This document shows, piece by piece, positions 1 through 6,980 of a stretch of DNA of 36,579 nucleotides. The stretch is taken from assembly GCA_016871055.1 (NCBI GenBank), contig VFZW01000018.1, forward strand, positions 1 through 36,579. Reading direction: 5' to 3'. Within the stretch, counting starts at the first letter, position 1. The number at the start of each line of letters is the position of its first letter. The notes beneath the pieces were generated by a model, which had not been told where the DNA came from, did not search any database, and was given only the letters and a program-made list of their open reading frames with translations. The position numbers and the translations under genes were made by a program. Source of the stretch: Acidobacteriota bacterium (GTDB lineage: Bacteria; Acidobacteriota; Terriglobia; Bryobacterales; Bryobacteraceae).

Positions 1-4
1 TACG

Positions 5-30
5 TGTAAATACATATACGAGTATTTACA
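5..30. repeat. Perfect 9-bp inverted repeat, AT-rich
   Basis: TGTAAATAC at 5-13 is the exact reverse complement of GTATTTACA at 22-30, with an 8-nt spacer. The first 60 bases are AT-rich, unlike the rest of the window. The repeat could be an operator, a hairpin or a trace of a mobile-element end. I cannot choose between these, because the left neighbour lies outside the window. Confidence 0.5.
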
Positions 31-87
31 TGGGTATACAGAACAAGGCAAAAAAACGCGCAACCCACGCTGTCTGAGAACCTTGCG

Positions 88-2535
88 GTGAAAACTACTG
101 CTTATCGGCGGGGGAACTTCGGGCTAGACTCGTGTCTCAGATTTGGGGACAACTCCAATGCGTTCGACAAGAACCTGATCGGATTGGTCAGTCAGAAGAC
201 GATTCGGAGCGGGAGTGCGACCGGGACGATCCTTGCGGATGTCAAGAACTACTTTGACGAGGGAACAACTGCCGTACTGACAGGCATTGTCGGTTGGGAC
301 TGGCCGGTTGCGCCGACGAATAAAGGCAATTTGACGCGGGTGTCGCAGTGGCGCAATCTGCCGTCCGAGGCGTGGCTGGATACAAAGATCGAATACGATC
401 ATGCGGGAAATCCGACGAAGCGGATCGATGCGAAGAATCAGGAGACAATCGTGACGTTCGCGGCGTCGCCGTGCGCTGGTGGGTTCGTGAACATTTATGC
501 GTTTCCAACGAAGATCAAGAACCCGGCGCAGCACGAGGTGAACATCACCTATGACTGCTCGACGGGCAAACCGCTGACGATCAGCGATGCGAATTCGAAC
601 CTGACGACGGCTTCGTATGCCGGCGACGCACTCGACCGGCTGATGTCGATCACCTATCCGGACGGCGGGAGCAAGGGCTACAGCTACCAGGATTCGAGCA
701 ATACGATTACCGAAACCGTTGGATTGAACTCGTGCTCGGTGGCGAACATTTCGCGCACGACCGTTTATGACGGACTTGGCCGGGTAGTGTCGGCGAGCGT
801 CGACGATGGCGGCGGACTGATCACGACGACGACCGAGTTTGATGGACTCGGGAGGACGGTGCGCGCGCACGTTCCGAAGCGCGCGACCGACACTGTAGAC
901 GCGTGGACGGAGACGGAGTACGATTTTCTTGGCCGGCCGCTTAAGGTGTCCAGCGGGTGCGTGAGCACAACGACGGCGTGCTCAGCAGGCGGGACGAATA
1001 ATCAGCAGGCCACGACGACATCGTTCGTCTATTCGGTGCTGTCGACGACGACGACGGCGCCGGGATCCAAGCGGATGCAACATTTCAAGGACGGCTTCGG
1101 CCGTTTGGTGAAAGTGATCGAAGATCCGTTGGTTGTACCGAATCAGAGCCCCACGCCGCTGCAACTGGAAACGAGTTACACCAACGATCTGCTCGACCGG
1201 TTGACTGCAGTGACGCAGGGAACTCTGCCGCAACGTACATTCAGTTTCGACTCGCTAGGCCGGCTTTTGTCGACGACGCAACCGGAGAGCGGGACGACGA
1301 GCAACAGCTACGACAACAATGGCAACGTTTTGTCGCGCACCGATGCTCGCGGGTACATGGCGATCTCGGTCTACGACAGTTTGAATCGCGTGACGCGCAA
1401 AACGTACTCGACGACTCCGCAACCGTCGCAGGTGGCGGAGCCTTTTCATGTTTATCCGGACACTGTGAAAGCGGATTTCCTTTGGGACACGCGGTTTAAG
1501 GGGCAACTTTCGGGGACGGTGACGACATACGGCGGCGCCGCCGTGTCGCGGACGGAGTACTTGACGTTTGACGCGATGGGGCGGGTGACAAGCAGCATGC
1601 AGTCGACGGGCGGGACGGTGGCGAACTTTGGGTACACGTATAATAAGGCCGGGATGTTGGAGACGATGAGGTATCCGTCGGCGCGGGTGGTGACGAACTG
1701 CTACAACGCGGGCGGGAGTGTCAAGAAAATCAGCGGGGTGGCGGCTGGGGCGACGACGGTGTACGCGGATTCGGCATTGTATGCGTCGCATGGTGGATTG
1801 GCGTCGGTGACGGTGGGGCCGTCGTATCAGATGACGATGGGGTATAACACGCATCACCGGCAGTTGACGGCGATCGATGTGACGCGGAGTGTGGCGCAGG
1901 TGTTTAAGTCGTCGCTGTTCTATTGCGCGAACGAGATAGACGGGTGCCCGGAGAACAACGGGAACATCGTGCGGCAGAAGTCGCATGATGGGGCGATGGA
2001 GCGGACGCAGGATTTTTCGTATGATGCGCTGAACCGGTTGAAGACGGCTGGGGAGGTTGGGGGGTATAGCCAGACGTTCGATTACGACCGGTATGGGAAT
2101 CGGTGGATCTCGGCGGGGACGCAGGTTTATGGGGCATCGGTGCAGCCGATTGTGGCGGGGGATTATCAGGCGTCGACGAACCGGTTCACGAAGGCGGCGA
2201 ATACGATCAAGTACGATTTGGCGGGCAATGCGTGGAACGAGAACGGGGCGATTGCGAAGTACGATGGCGAGGGGCGGATGGTGGAGTCGACGTTTCCGTG
2301 GGGGACGGGGCCGGTGACCCGGAATTATCTTGCCTTGCTTGGCTCGGCGCAGATAGTAGCCCAGCGCCGACTCGGTGATCCCTCGCTGCCGGCAGAACTC
2401 GGCCCGCGTTCCCGGCCGGGCGTGGTAGCCGGCCACTACCTTCGCCACTTCCGCCGCCGTCAACCCTCGTGTTCCGTTTGCCATCCTTCCAGCCTCGCCC
2501 TAGGCGTAGCTTCCAGGCAAGGTGGAATGGCTTGA
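88..2535 (+). CDS. RHS/YD-repeat protein, 3'-truncated by an IS remnant
   Basis: This is an open reading frame from a GTG codon at 88 with no clear ribosome binding site, so the true N-terminus may lie upstream or be lost. The protein carries many YD-type repeats, for example YDHAGN, YDGLGR, FDSLGR, YDNNGN, YDSLNR, YDALNR, YDRYGN and YDLAGN. RHS/YD proteins form a large beta-cage at the cell surface, often as polymorphic toxins, with an RHS core box and a variable C-terminal domain. Neither is present here. RHS-like sequence stops after about residue 746 (near base 2325). The last 70 residues are the reverse strand of an IS66 tnpA-like fragment, and no RHS sequence resumes beyond it. Codons in the second half end in G far more often than in neighbouring genes, which tend to end in C. 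The gene is probably a pseudogene. Confidence 0.75.
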   Translation: MKTTAYRRGNFGLDSCLRFGDNSNAFDKNLIGLVSQKTIRSGSATGTILADVKNYFDEGTTAVLTGIVGWDWPVAPTNKGNLTRVSQWRNLPSEAWLDTKIEYDHAGNPTKRIDAKNQETIVTFAASPCAGGFVNIYAFPTKIKNPAQHEVNITYDCSTGKPLTISDANSNLTTASYAGDALDRLMSITYPDGGSKGYSYQDSSNTITETVGLNSCSVANISRTTVYDGLGRVVSASVDDGGGLITTTTEFDGLGRTVRAHVPKRATDTVDAWTETEYDFLGRPLKVSSGCVSTTTACSAGGTNNQQATTTSFVYSVLSTTTTAPGSKRMQHFKDGFGRLVKVIEDPLVVPNQSPTPLQLETSYTNDLLDRLTAVTQGTLPQRTFSFDSLGRLLSTTQPESGTTSNSYDNNGNVLSRTDARGYMAISVYDSLNRVTRKTYSTTPQPSQVAEPFHVYPDTVKADFLWDTRFKGQLSGTVTTYGGAAVSRTEYLTFDAMGRVTSSMQSTGGTVANFGYTYNKAGMLETMRYPSARVVTNCYNAGGSVKKISGVAAGATTVYADSALYASHGGLASVTVGPSYQMTMGYNTHHRQLTAIDVTRSVAQVFKSSLFYCANEIDGCPENNGNIVRQKSHDGAMERTQDFSYDALNRLKTAGEVGGYSQTFDYDRYGNRWISAGTQVYGASVQPIVAGDYQASTNRFTKAANTIKYDLAGNAWNENGAIAKYDGEGRMVESTFPWGTGPVTRNYLALLGSAQIVAQRRLGDPSLPAELGPRSRPGVVAGHYLRHFRRRQPSCSVCHPSSLALGVASRQGGMA
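2326..2484 (-). pseudogene. IS66 TnpA-like N-terminal fragment
   Basis: The frame starts with ATG at 2484 and reads MANGTRGLTAAEVAKVV, then a segment with FCRQRGITESALGYYLRR, which is the helix-turn-helix style of IS66 accessory proteins. After about 53 residues the frame runs into antisense RHS sequence and loses any similarity. A long overlapping minus-strand reading frame continues to 1255, but only its first 53 or so residues look like a real protein. It is a fragment and presumably without function. Confidence 0.65.
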
Positions 2536-2542
2536 CGGTTAC
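2326..2542 (-). mobile_element. IS66-family insertion sequence remnant (one end)
   Basis: The minus strand encodes the N-terminus of an IS66 TnpA-like protein (start 2484). Further right, 2529-2542 reads on the minus strand GTAACCGTCAAGCC, which resembles the GTAA-type terminal repeat of IS66 elements. The element would therefore end at 2542. On the left it breaks off inside the RHS gene at about 2318-2330, with no tnpB, tnpC or second terminal repeat. Most of the IS and the 3' part of the RHS gene were evidently lost in one or more deletions. The left junction is uncertain by about 10 bases. Confidence 0.6.
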
Positions 2543-2611
2543 GATGTATTAGCTGTGCGAACAGCGGATTCGACAGCGCGCAGGCGCTAGCCGCGGCCAC
2601 CCATGCGAGCT
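2543..2611. other. Short gap between IS end and thrC
   Basis: Nothing recognisable is seen here: no RHS continuation and no convincing terminator. The eight bases after the IS end (2543-2550) would be one copy of an IS66-type target duplication, but no partner copy is found at the left junction. Confidence 0.4.
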
Positions 2612-4009
2612 TTATGACACGCTCTCCTCGATGATCCTCTTCACAACGCCAGCATCCGCATCGATCACCCTGCTGCGTTGCGGCAACGCTTCGATGCCGT
2701 CGAACTTCGATGGCCGCTCCGGCTCGCGTCCCAGCGCCTCTTGTATCGTCGCGGCGAACTTTGCCGGCAGCGCCGTTTCCAAACAAATTAGCGGCGTACT
2801 GACGGAACGCAACTCCATCCCCACTTTCAATCCATCCGCTGTATGCGGATCGACCACAACTCCATAACGCTCCCACGTCCGGCGAATCGTCGCCAGGCGG
2901 CCGGTGTGTGTGCTTGATCCGCTAACGAATCCGAAGCGCCGGGCGTCTGTGCCGCTCAAATCGAACGCCCCTTGCGCCCACAGCGACCTGATGCGCGCCG
3001 AGTCGCGCCCGACAAGATCGAACACGAATCGCTCAAAATTTGACGCTTTCGAAATATCCATCGACGGACTCGAAGTCTGCTGCGTCTCCGTCGTGCCGCG
3101 CGGACGGTAAATGCCCGTCCGAAAGAACTCATCAAGCACATCGTTTTCATTCGTCGCGAGTATCAATCGCCCAATCGGCAGGCCCATCATGCGCGCGATG
3201 TGCCCCGCGCAGATGTTGCCGAAGTTCCCCGATGGCACAGCGAAATCGACGGGTGCGCCGGCCCCGGGCGCCACCGCGAAGTAGCCTTTGAAGTAATAAA
3301 CAACCTGCGCCACAACGCGCGCCCAGTTAATCGAATTCACCGTGCCAATGCGATAGCGCCGCTTGAACTCGAGATCGTTCGACACCGCCTTCACAACGTC
3401 CTGGCAATCGTCGAACACGCCTCGCACCGCCAAATTGTGAATGTTCTCGTCCATCAGCGTGAACATCTGCGCGGTTTGAAACGCGCTCATTTTTCCATGC
3501 GGCGACAGCATGAACACACGGATGCCGCGCTTGCCGCGCATGGCGTATTCGGCCGACGATCCCGTGTCGCCGCTCGTCGCGCCGAGAACGTTTAACGACT
3601 CGCCGCGCTCCGCCAGCGCCCACTCAAACAGGTTGCCGAGCAACTGCATCGCCATGTCTTTAAACGCAAGCGTCGGCCCGTTCGACAACTCCAGCAAATG
3701 CACCCCGGGTTCGAGCGTTCGCACCGGCGTTATCTCTTCCGCGTTGCTGCCGTTCGAGTAAACTTCGGCCGTATAGGTCTTATCGATTAGCGCGCGCAGC
3801 ACGCCTTCCGGTACGTCGTCCGCGAAGAGGCGCAACACTGCGAACGCAAGCTCGCGATAGTTCATCGTGCGCATCGCGTCGAGGTCCGCCGCGCTCAACC
3901 GCGGATACTCCGCCGGCATCGCGAGGCCCCCGTCTTCCATCAACCCGCCCAACAGAATCTCCCGGAATCCGGCGCCCCGGTCTTCCCCCCGCGTGCTTAC
4001 ATATCGCAT
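2612..4009 (-). CDS. thrC: Threonine synthase
   Basis: Threonine synthase converts O-phosphohomoserine to threonine with pyridoxal phosphate in the cytoplasm, the last step of threonine synthesis. The 465-aa product begins MRYVSTRGED, typical of the family. The PLP lysine is K117 in the GPTLAFKDMA segment. LGATSGDTGSSA and VPSGNFGNICAG match the phosphate-binding and active-site loops, and TADGLK lies near the C-terminus. Length and layout fit the long (ThrC class II) form. The ATG start at 4009 lies 11 nt after the ankyrin gene's stop, so it is probably cotranscribed with that cassette. The upstream sequence shows only a weak GAG-type ribosome binding site. The functional identification is firm. 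Confidence 0.96.
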   Translation of the reverse strand: MRYVSTRGEDRGAGFREILLGGLMEDGGLAMPAEYPRLSAADLDAMRTMNYRELAFAVLRLFADDVPEGVLRALIDKTYTAEVYSNGSNAEEITPVRTLEPGVHLLELSNGPTLAFKDMAMQLLGNLFEWALAERGESLNVLGATSGDTGSSAEYAMRGKRGIRVFMLSPHGKMSAFQTAQMFTLMDENIHNLAVRGVFDDCQDVVKAVSNDLEFKRRYRIGTVNSINWARVVAQVVYYFKGYFAVAPGAGAPVDFAVPSGNFGNICAGHIARMMGLPIGRLILATNENDVLDEFFRTGIYRPRGTTETQQTSSPSMDISKASNFERFVFDLVGRDSARIRSLWAQGAFDLSGTDARRFGFVSGSSTHTGRLATIRRTWERYGVVVDPHTADGLKVGMELRSVSTPLICLETALPAKFAATIQEALGREPERPSKFDGIEALPQRSRVIDADAGVVKRIIEESVS

Positions 4010-4020
4010 GAACTCTCAGG

Positions 4021-5679
4021 CTAGCGCGCCGCCGACAACCGCCGCAAACAATCGGTGCCTGCTGTCCCGCGCACGATCTTCTTCAACTTCTCGACATCGC
4101 CATCGACGTTCTGTCTCTGAATCGCGTCGCGATACCGCTCCTGCTTGTCGGCCAAGTCGAACGGCGTCTCACCCATCGAGTTCTTCGCGTCCAGCGCCGC
4201 GCCCTGCGCGTGTAGATATTCGAGAATCTCCGGCTTACCTTGAATCGCCGCCAAGTGCAGGATCGATTGATCGCCGCGCGCCAGCGTGATCGCTTCGACA
4301 GGATCGGGAATCTTGTCCTGCGGATTCCACCGCGCGTTAATTGTTGCGCCCGATGCGATCATCTGCTTCACGACCGCGAGATCGCCCGCGAGCACCGCTA
4401 CCGAAAACGGAGTGTGCCCATCCTTCCGCAACTGGTTGACGTTGCCGCCGCGCGCCGCGAGCAACTTCAAGAGATCGACACTGCCCGAACTCGCCGCGAT
4501 ATGCATCGCCGACGATCCCGCCGGCGCCGGATTGATCCGCACATCGCCCGCCGGGCCGCCCGTTGGGAAAATCGTGCCCAGGTTCGGATCCGCGCCCGCA
4601 TCCAGCAACCTTTGCACGAATTCGAGCGTGTCGTTCAGTTCCAGCTTCAGGCCCTCTTCGTCATCGCCGCCCAATGCCAGCGCCGCCGCGGTTTGTCCGT
4701 ACGCACCGCGCTGCCGCGTACCCGTGCGCGCCGCCTTCGCGACAGCCAGCGCCGCTCCATGCAAGGGTGAGTAACCTGTGCCGTCAATCACCTTCACGGT
4801 AGCGCCGCGATCCAGCAACAACCGAGCCACGCGCAGATTTGGCGTGAATCGCTGCGAACTGCCCGCTGTCGCCGGCGCGCCGCGGCCCGGGATGAAAGCC
4901 GCTTTCGGAAGATCCCACTTGTACAGCGCGGTGAGCAGCGGCGTTGTGCCATCGGCCGCGGCCGTATTTACATCCGCGCCCGCGTCGAGCAAGATACGCA
5001 CCGATTCAAAATCGTTCTTCTGCACAGCGAAGTGGAGCGCGCTCAAGCCGCCCTTCTTCGCGATGTAGTCGCCATCGTTGTTCCACGGAATGCCAGTCTT
5101 ACCAAGCGTCACAGTCGTAGGCAAATAGTTCGTGTACTTCACATCCCATGCCTTCGTGATAGCGCGGATATCAGCGCCGGCCTGCACGAGCATCTGCACG
5201 GCTTCGCTATTGCCGGCGGCCCACATCAGAACGGTTTGTCCGAACTTCTTTTCGCGCACATTCACATTCGCGCCACTCGCAAGCAGGCTCTTCATGATAT
5301 CGACGCGACCCATTCGCGCGGCGATCATCAGCGGCGTCTCGCCGTTCTCGCGGCTCACGTTTGGATCGGCGCGATGTCTCAACAGCAGCGACGCAATCTC
5401 ACCCGAGCCATTCGTTATCGCTATCGCCAAAGGGCTGACGCCCGATTCGTTCGTCAAGTTCGGATCGGCGCCCGACCGTAACAACAACGTCGCTATTGAA
5501 ACGTTGCCTCGCATCGCGGCCCATGCCAATGCCGGAGTCCCGTCGTCGTCGCGCTCGTTTGCCTTCGCGCCCCCACGCAGCAGTTGCTCGGCCAGCGCGC
5601 GGTCGTCATTGCGCACGGCGTCGAGCAAGCCGCCGAACATCGATGCAGCCGCGATCGCGAATAGGAACAGCGTTCGCAT
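4021..5679 (-). CDS. Exported ankyrin-repeat protein
   Basis: The product is about 552 aa. A signal peptide (MRTLFLFAIAAASMFGG) is followed by about eleven ankyrin repeats of about 33 residues, with repeated motifs such as GADPN, TPLMIAA, ALHFA and LLDAGAD. Two longer insertions interrupt the array: about residues 175-210 (around KAWDVKYTNYLP) and about 250-275. Ankyrin repeats bind proteins; here they would do so in the periplasm. The ATG at 5679 overlaps the TGA of the DUF1552 gene (TGATG), with GGAG five bases upstream, so I prefer it to the GTG three bases earlier. It sits directly behind the DUF1592 and DUF1552 genes, an arrangement I know from Solibacter-type acidobacteria and planctomycetes. 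The partner is unknown. Confidence 0.9.
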   Translation of the reverse strand: MRTLFLFAIAAASMFGGLLDAVRNDDRALAEQLLRGGAKANERDDDGTPALAWAAMRGNVSIATLLLRSGADPNLTNESGVSPLAIAITNGSGEIASLLLRHRADPNVSRENGETPLMIAARMGRVDIMKSLLASGANVNVREKKFGQTVLMWAAGNSEAVQMLVQAGADIRAITKAWDVKYTNYLPTTVTLGKTGIPWNNDGDYIAKKGGLSALHFAVQKNDFESVRILLDAGADVNTAAADGTTPLLTALYKWDLPKAAFIPGRGAPATAGSSQRFTPNLRVARLLLDRGATVKVIDGTGYSPLHGAALAVAKAARTGTRQRGAYGQTAAALALGGDDEEGLKLELNDTLEFVQRLLDAGADPNLGTIFPTGGPAGDVRINPAPAGSSAMHIAASSGSVDLLKLLAARGGNVNQLRKDGHTPFSVAVLAGDLAVVKQMIASGATINARWNPQDKIPDPVEAITLARGDQSILHLAAIQGKPEILEYLHAQGAALDAKNSMGETPFDLADKQERYRDAIQRQNVDGDVEKLKKIVRGTAGTDCLRRLSAAR

Positions 5680-6974
5680 CACATCTCCAGCCGGTTGAAG
5701 CGCCCAGTGCTATCGCCCAGCTTCTCCATCGGTATGCCGACCTTTTCGAGCATCGTCAGATACAAATTCGACAGCGGCGTCTCATCGCCGGGCAGCGCGA
5801 GGTAGCGCCCATGCGCGACCCGCCCCGCCGCGCCGCCGGCGACGATAATCGGTAGGTCTCGCTGGCTGTGCGAAGTCGGCACGCTGAGGTTGCTGCCATA
5901 CATAATCAGTGAATGATCGAGCAGCGTTGAACTGCCTTCGCGCAGTGCATCGAGCTTCGACAGGAAGTACGCGAACAATTGCGACTGGTTAACGTTGACC
6001 TTCGCCAGTGCGTCGAGCTTTTCTTTCTCAAAGTTGTGATGCGAGATCTCGTGATGGCCCATCGAAATATTTAAGTGAGGGAAGTTGATCGACGTCGCCT
6101 CTCGCGCGTAGAGAAACGTCCAAACCCTCGTCAAATCGGCCTGCAACGCCAGCACCTGCAAATCGAACATCAGCTTCACGTGATCCGGCCAAGCGTCAGG
6201 CGCGCCGGCGGGCCGCGTCATCGGCGGCAACTCCGCGGGCCGCTTCTTCGACGCCACTTGAATGCGCCGTTCGACATCGCGAATCGATTCCACGTACTCA
6301 TCGAGCTTGCGTTTATCTCCCGCGCCCAACTGCCGTTTCAGCTCGCCAATACGTTCCAGCACACCGTCGAGACTGCTCTGGTCCGCTGCATTCCGCGCCG
6401 CTGCCGCTCCTGGATCGATGCGGCCGCCTTCGCCGAATAGCCGCTCAAAAACTTTTCGCGGATTGTATTCGAAAGGCAGCGGCGTCGTTGCCGTCTTAAA
6501 TACCGGCCCTACATGCGCCGCACCGCCGCCGTTGTTCTCCGTCGAGAGTTCCAGCGACGCAAACGGCGTCTCTTTTCCGAGTGTCTTCGCCGCGATCTGA
6601 TCGACCGAAATGCCGACATGCACCTTGCCCTTCGTCATCTCGACGCCGGTCAAAAACGACGCCAGCGCGCGGTCGTGAAATCCCGCCTTCGTTCGGTCAG
6701 GATCGGACGACAGTCCGCTAATCACCGTGAACTTGTTGCGATGCGGCGCAAGCGGCGCGAGCGCTTCGCTAAACGCATACGACGCGCCTTCGCCTTTGGG
6801 TTTCCAGCGTGCCTGATCGACGCCCAGCGGATACATGATGAAACCGAGCCGCCGTACGGGCGGAGGTTCCGGCGTCGCCGCCGCGGCCATCGCATCCAAT
6901 AACGGAAGGCCAATCGACACGCCCGCGCCGCGCAAAAGCGTTCGTCGAGCCAGCTTCTTTCTCGTGAGAAACAT
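5679..6974 (-). CDS. DUF1552 family protein, Tat-exported
   Basis: The product is 431 aa. The N-terminus has a twin-arginine signal, RRTLLRGAG at residues 10-18, followed by a hydrophobic stretch ending in AMAAAA. The body matches the DUF1552 family, including GFIMYPLGVD, GLSSDPDR, SVDQIAAKTLG, DEYVESIRDVERR and YGSNLSVPTSHS. The biochemical role of the family is not known to me. It is usually encoded next to a DUF1592 cytochrome-like protein, as here: its start lies 6 nt after the upstream gene's stop. Its stop overlaps the ankyrin gene's start. Tat export suggests that it folds, possibly with a cofactor, before crossing the membrane. Confidence 0.93.
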   Translation of the reverse strand: MFLTRKKLARRTLLRGAGVSIGLPLLDAMAAAATPEPPPVRRLGFIMYPLGVDQARWKPKGEGASYAFSEALAPLAPHRNKFTVISGLSSDPDRTKAGFHDRALASFLTGVEMTKGKVHVGISVDQIAAKTLGKETPFASLELSTENNGGGAAHVGPVFKTATTPLPFEYNPRKVFERLFGEGGRIDPGAAAARNAADQSSLDGVLERIGELKRQLGAGDKRKLDEYVESIRDVERRIQVASKKRPAELPPMTRPAGAPDAWPDHVKLMFDLQVLALQADLTRVWTFLYAREATSINFPHLNISMGHHEISHHNFEKEKLDALAKVNVNQSQLFAYFLSKLDALREGSSTLLDHSLIMYGSNLSVPTSHSQRDLPIIVAGGAAGRVAHGRYLALPGDETPLSNLYLTMLEKVGIPMEKLGDSTGRFNRLEM

Positions 6975-6980
6975 CGGTGA

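Noticed and set aside
1255-2322. Long minus-strand frame (about 355 residues) opposite the RHS gene
   Set aside because: It is rich in Arg, His and Pro, as expected of an antisense frame of a GC-rich gene. Only its first 53 residues, outside this range, belong to the IS66 fragment.
4021-5679. Direct repeats in the ankyrin gene as a tandem DNA repeat
   Set aside because: The repeats are visible only at the protein level and diverge at the DNA level; they are ordinary ankyrin units.
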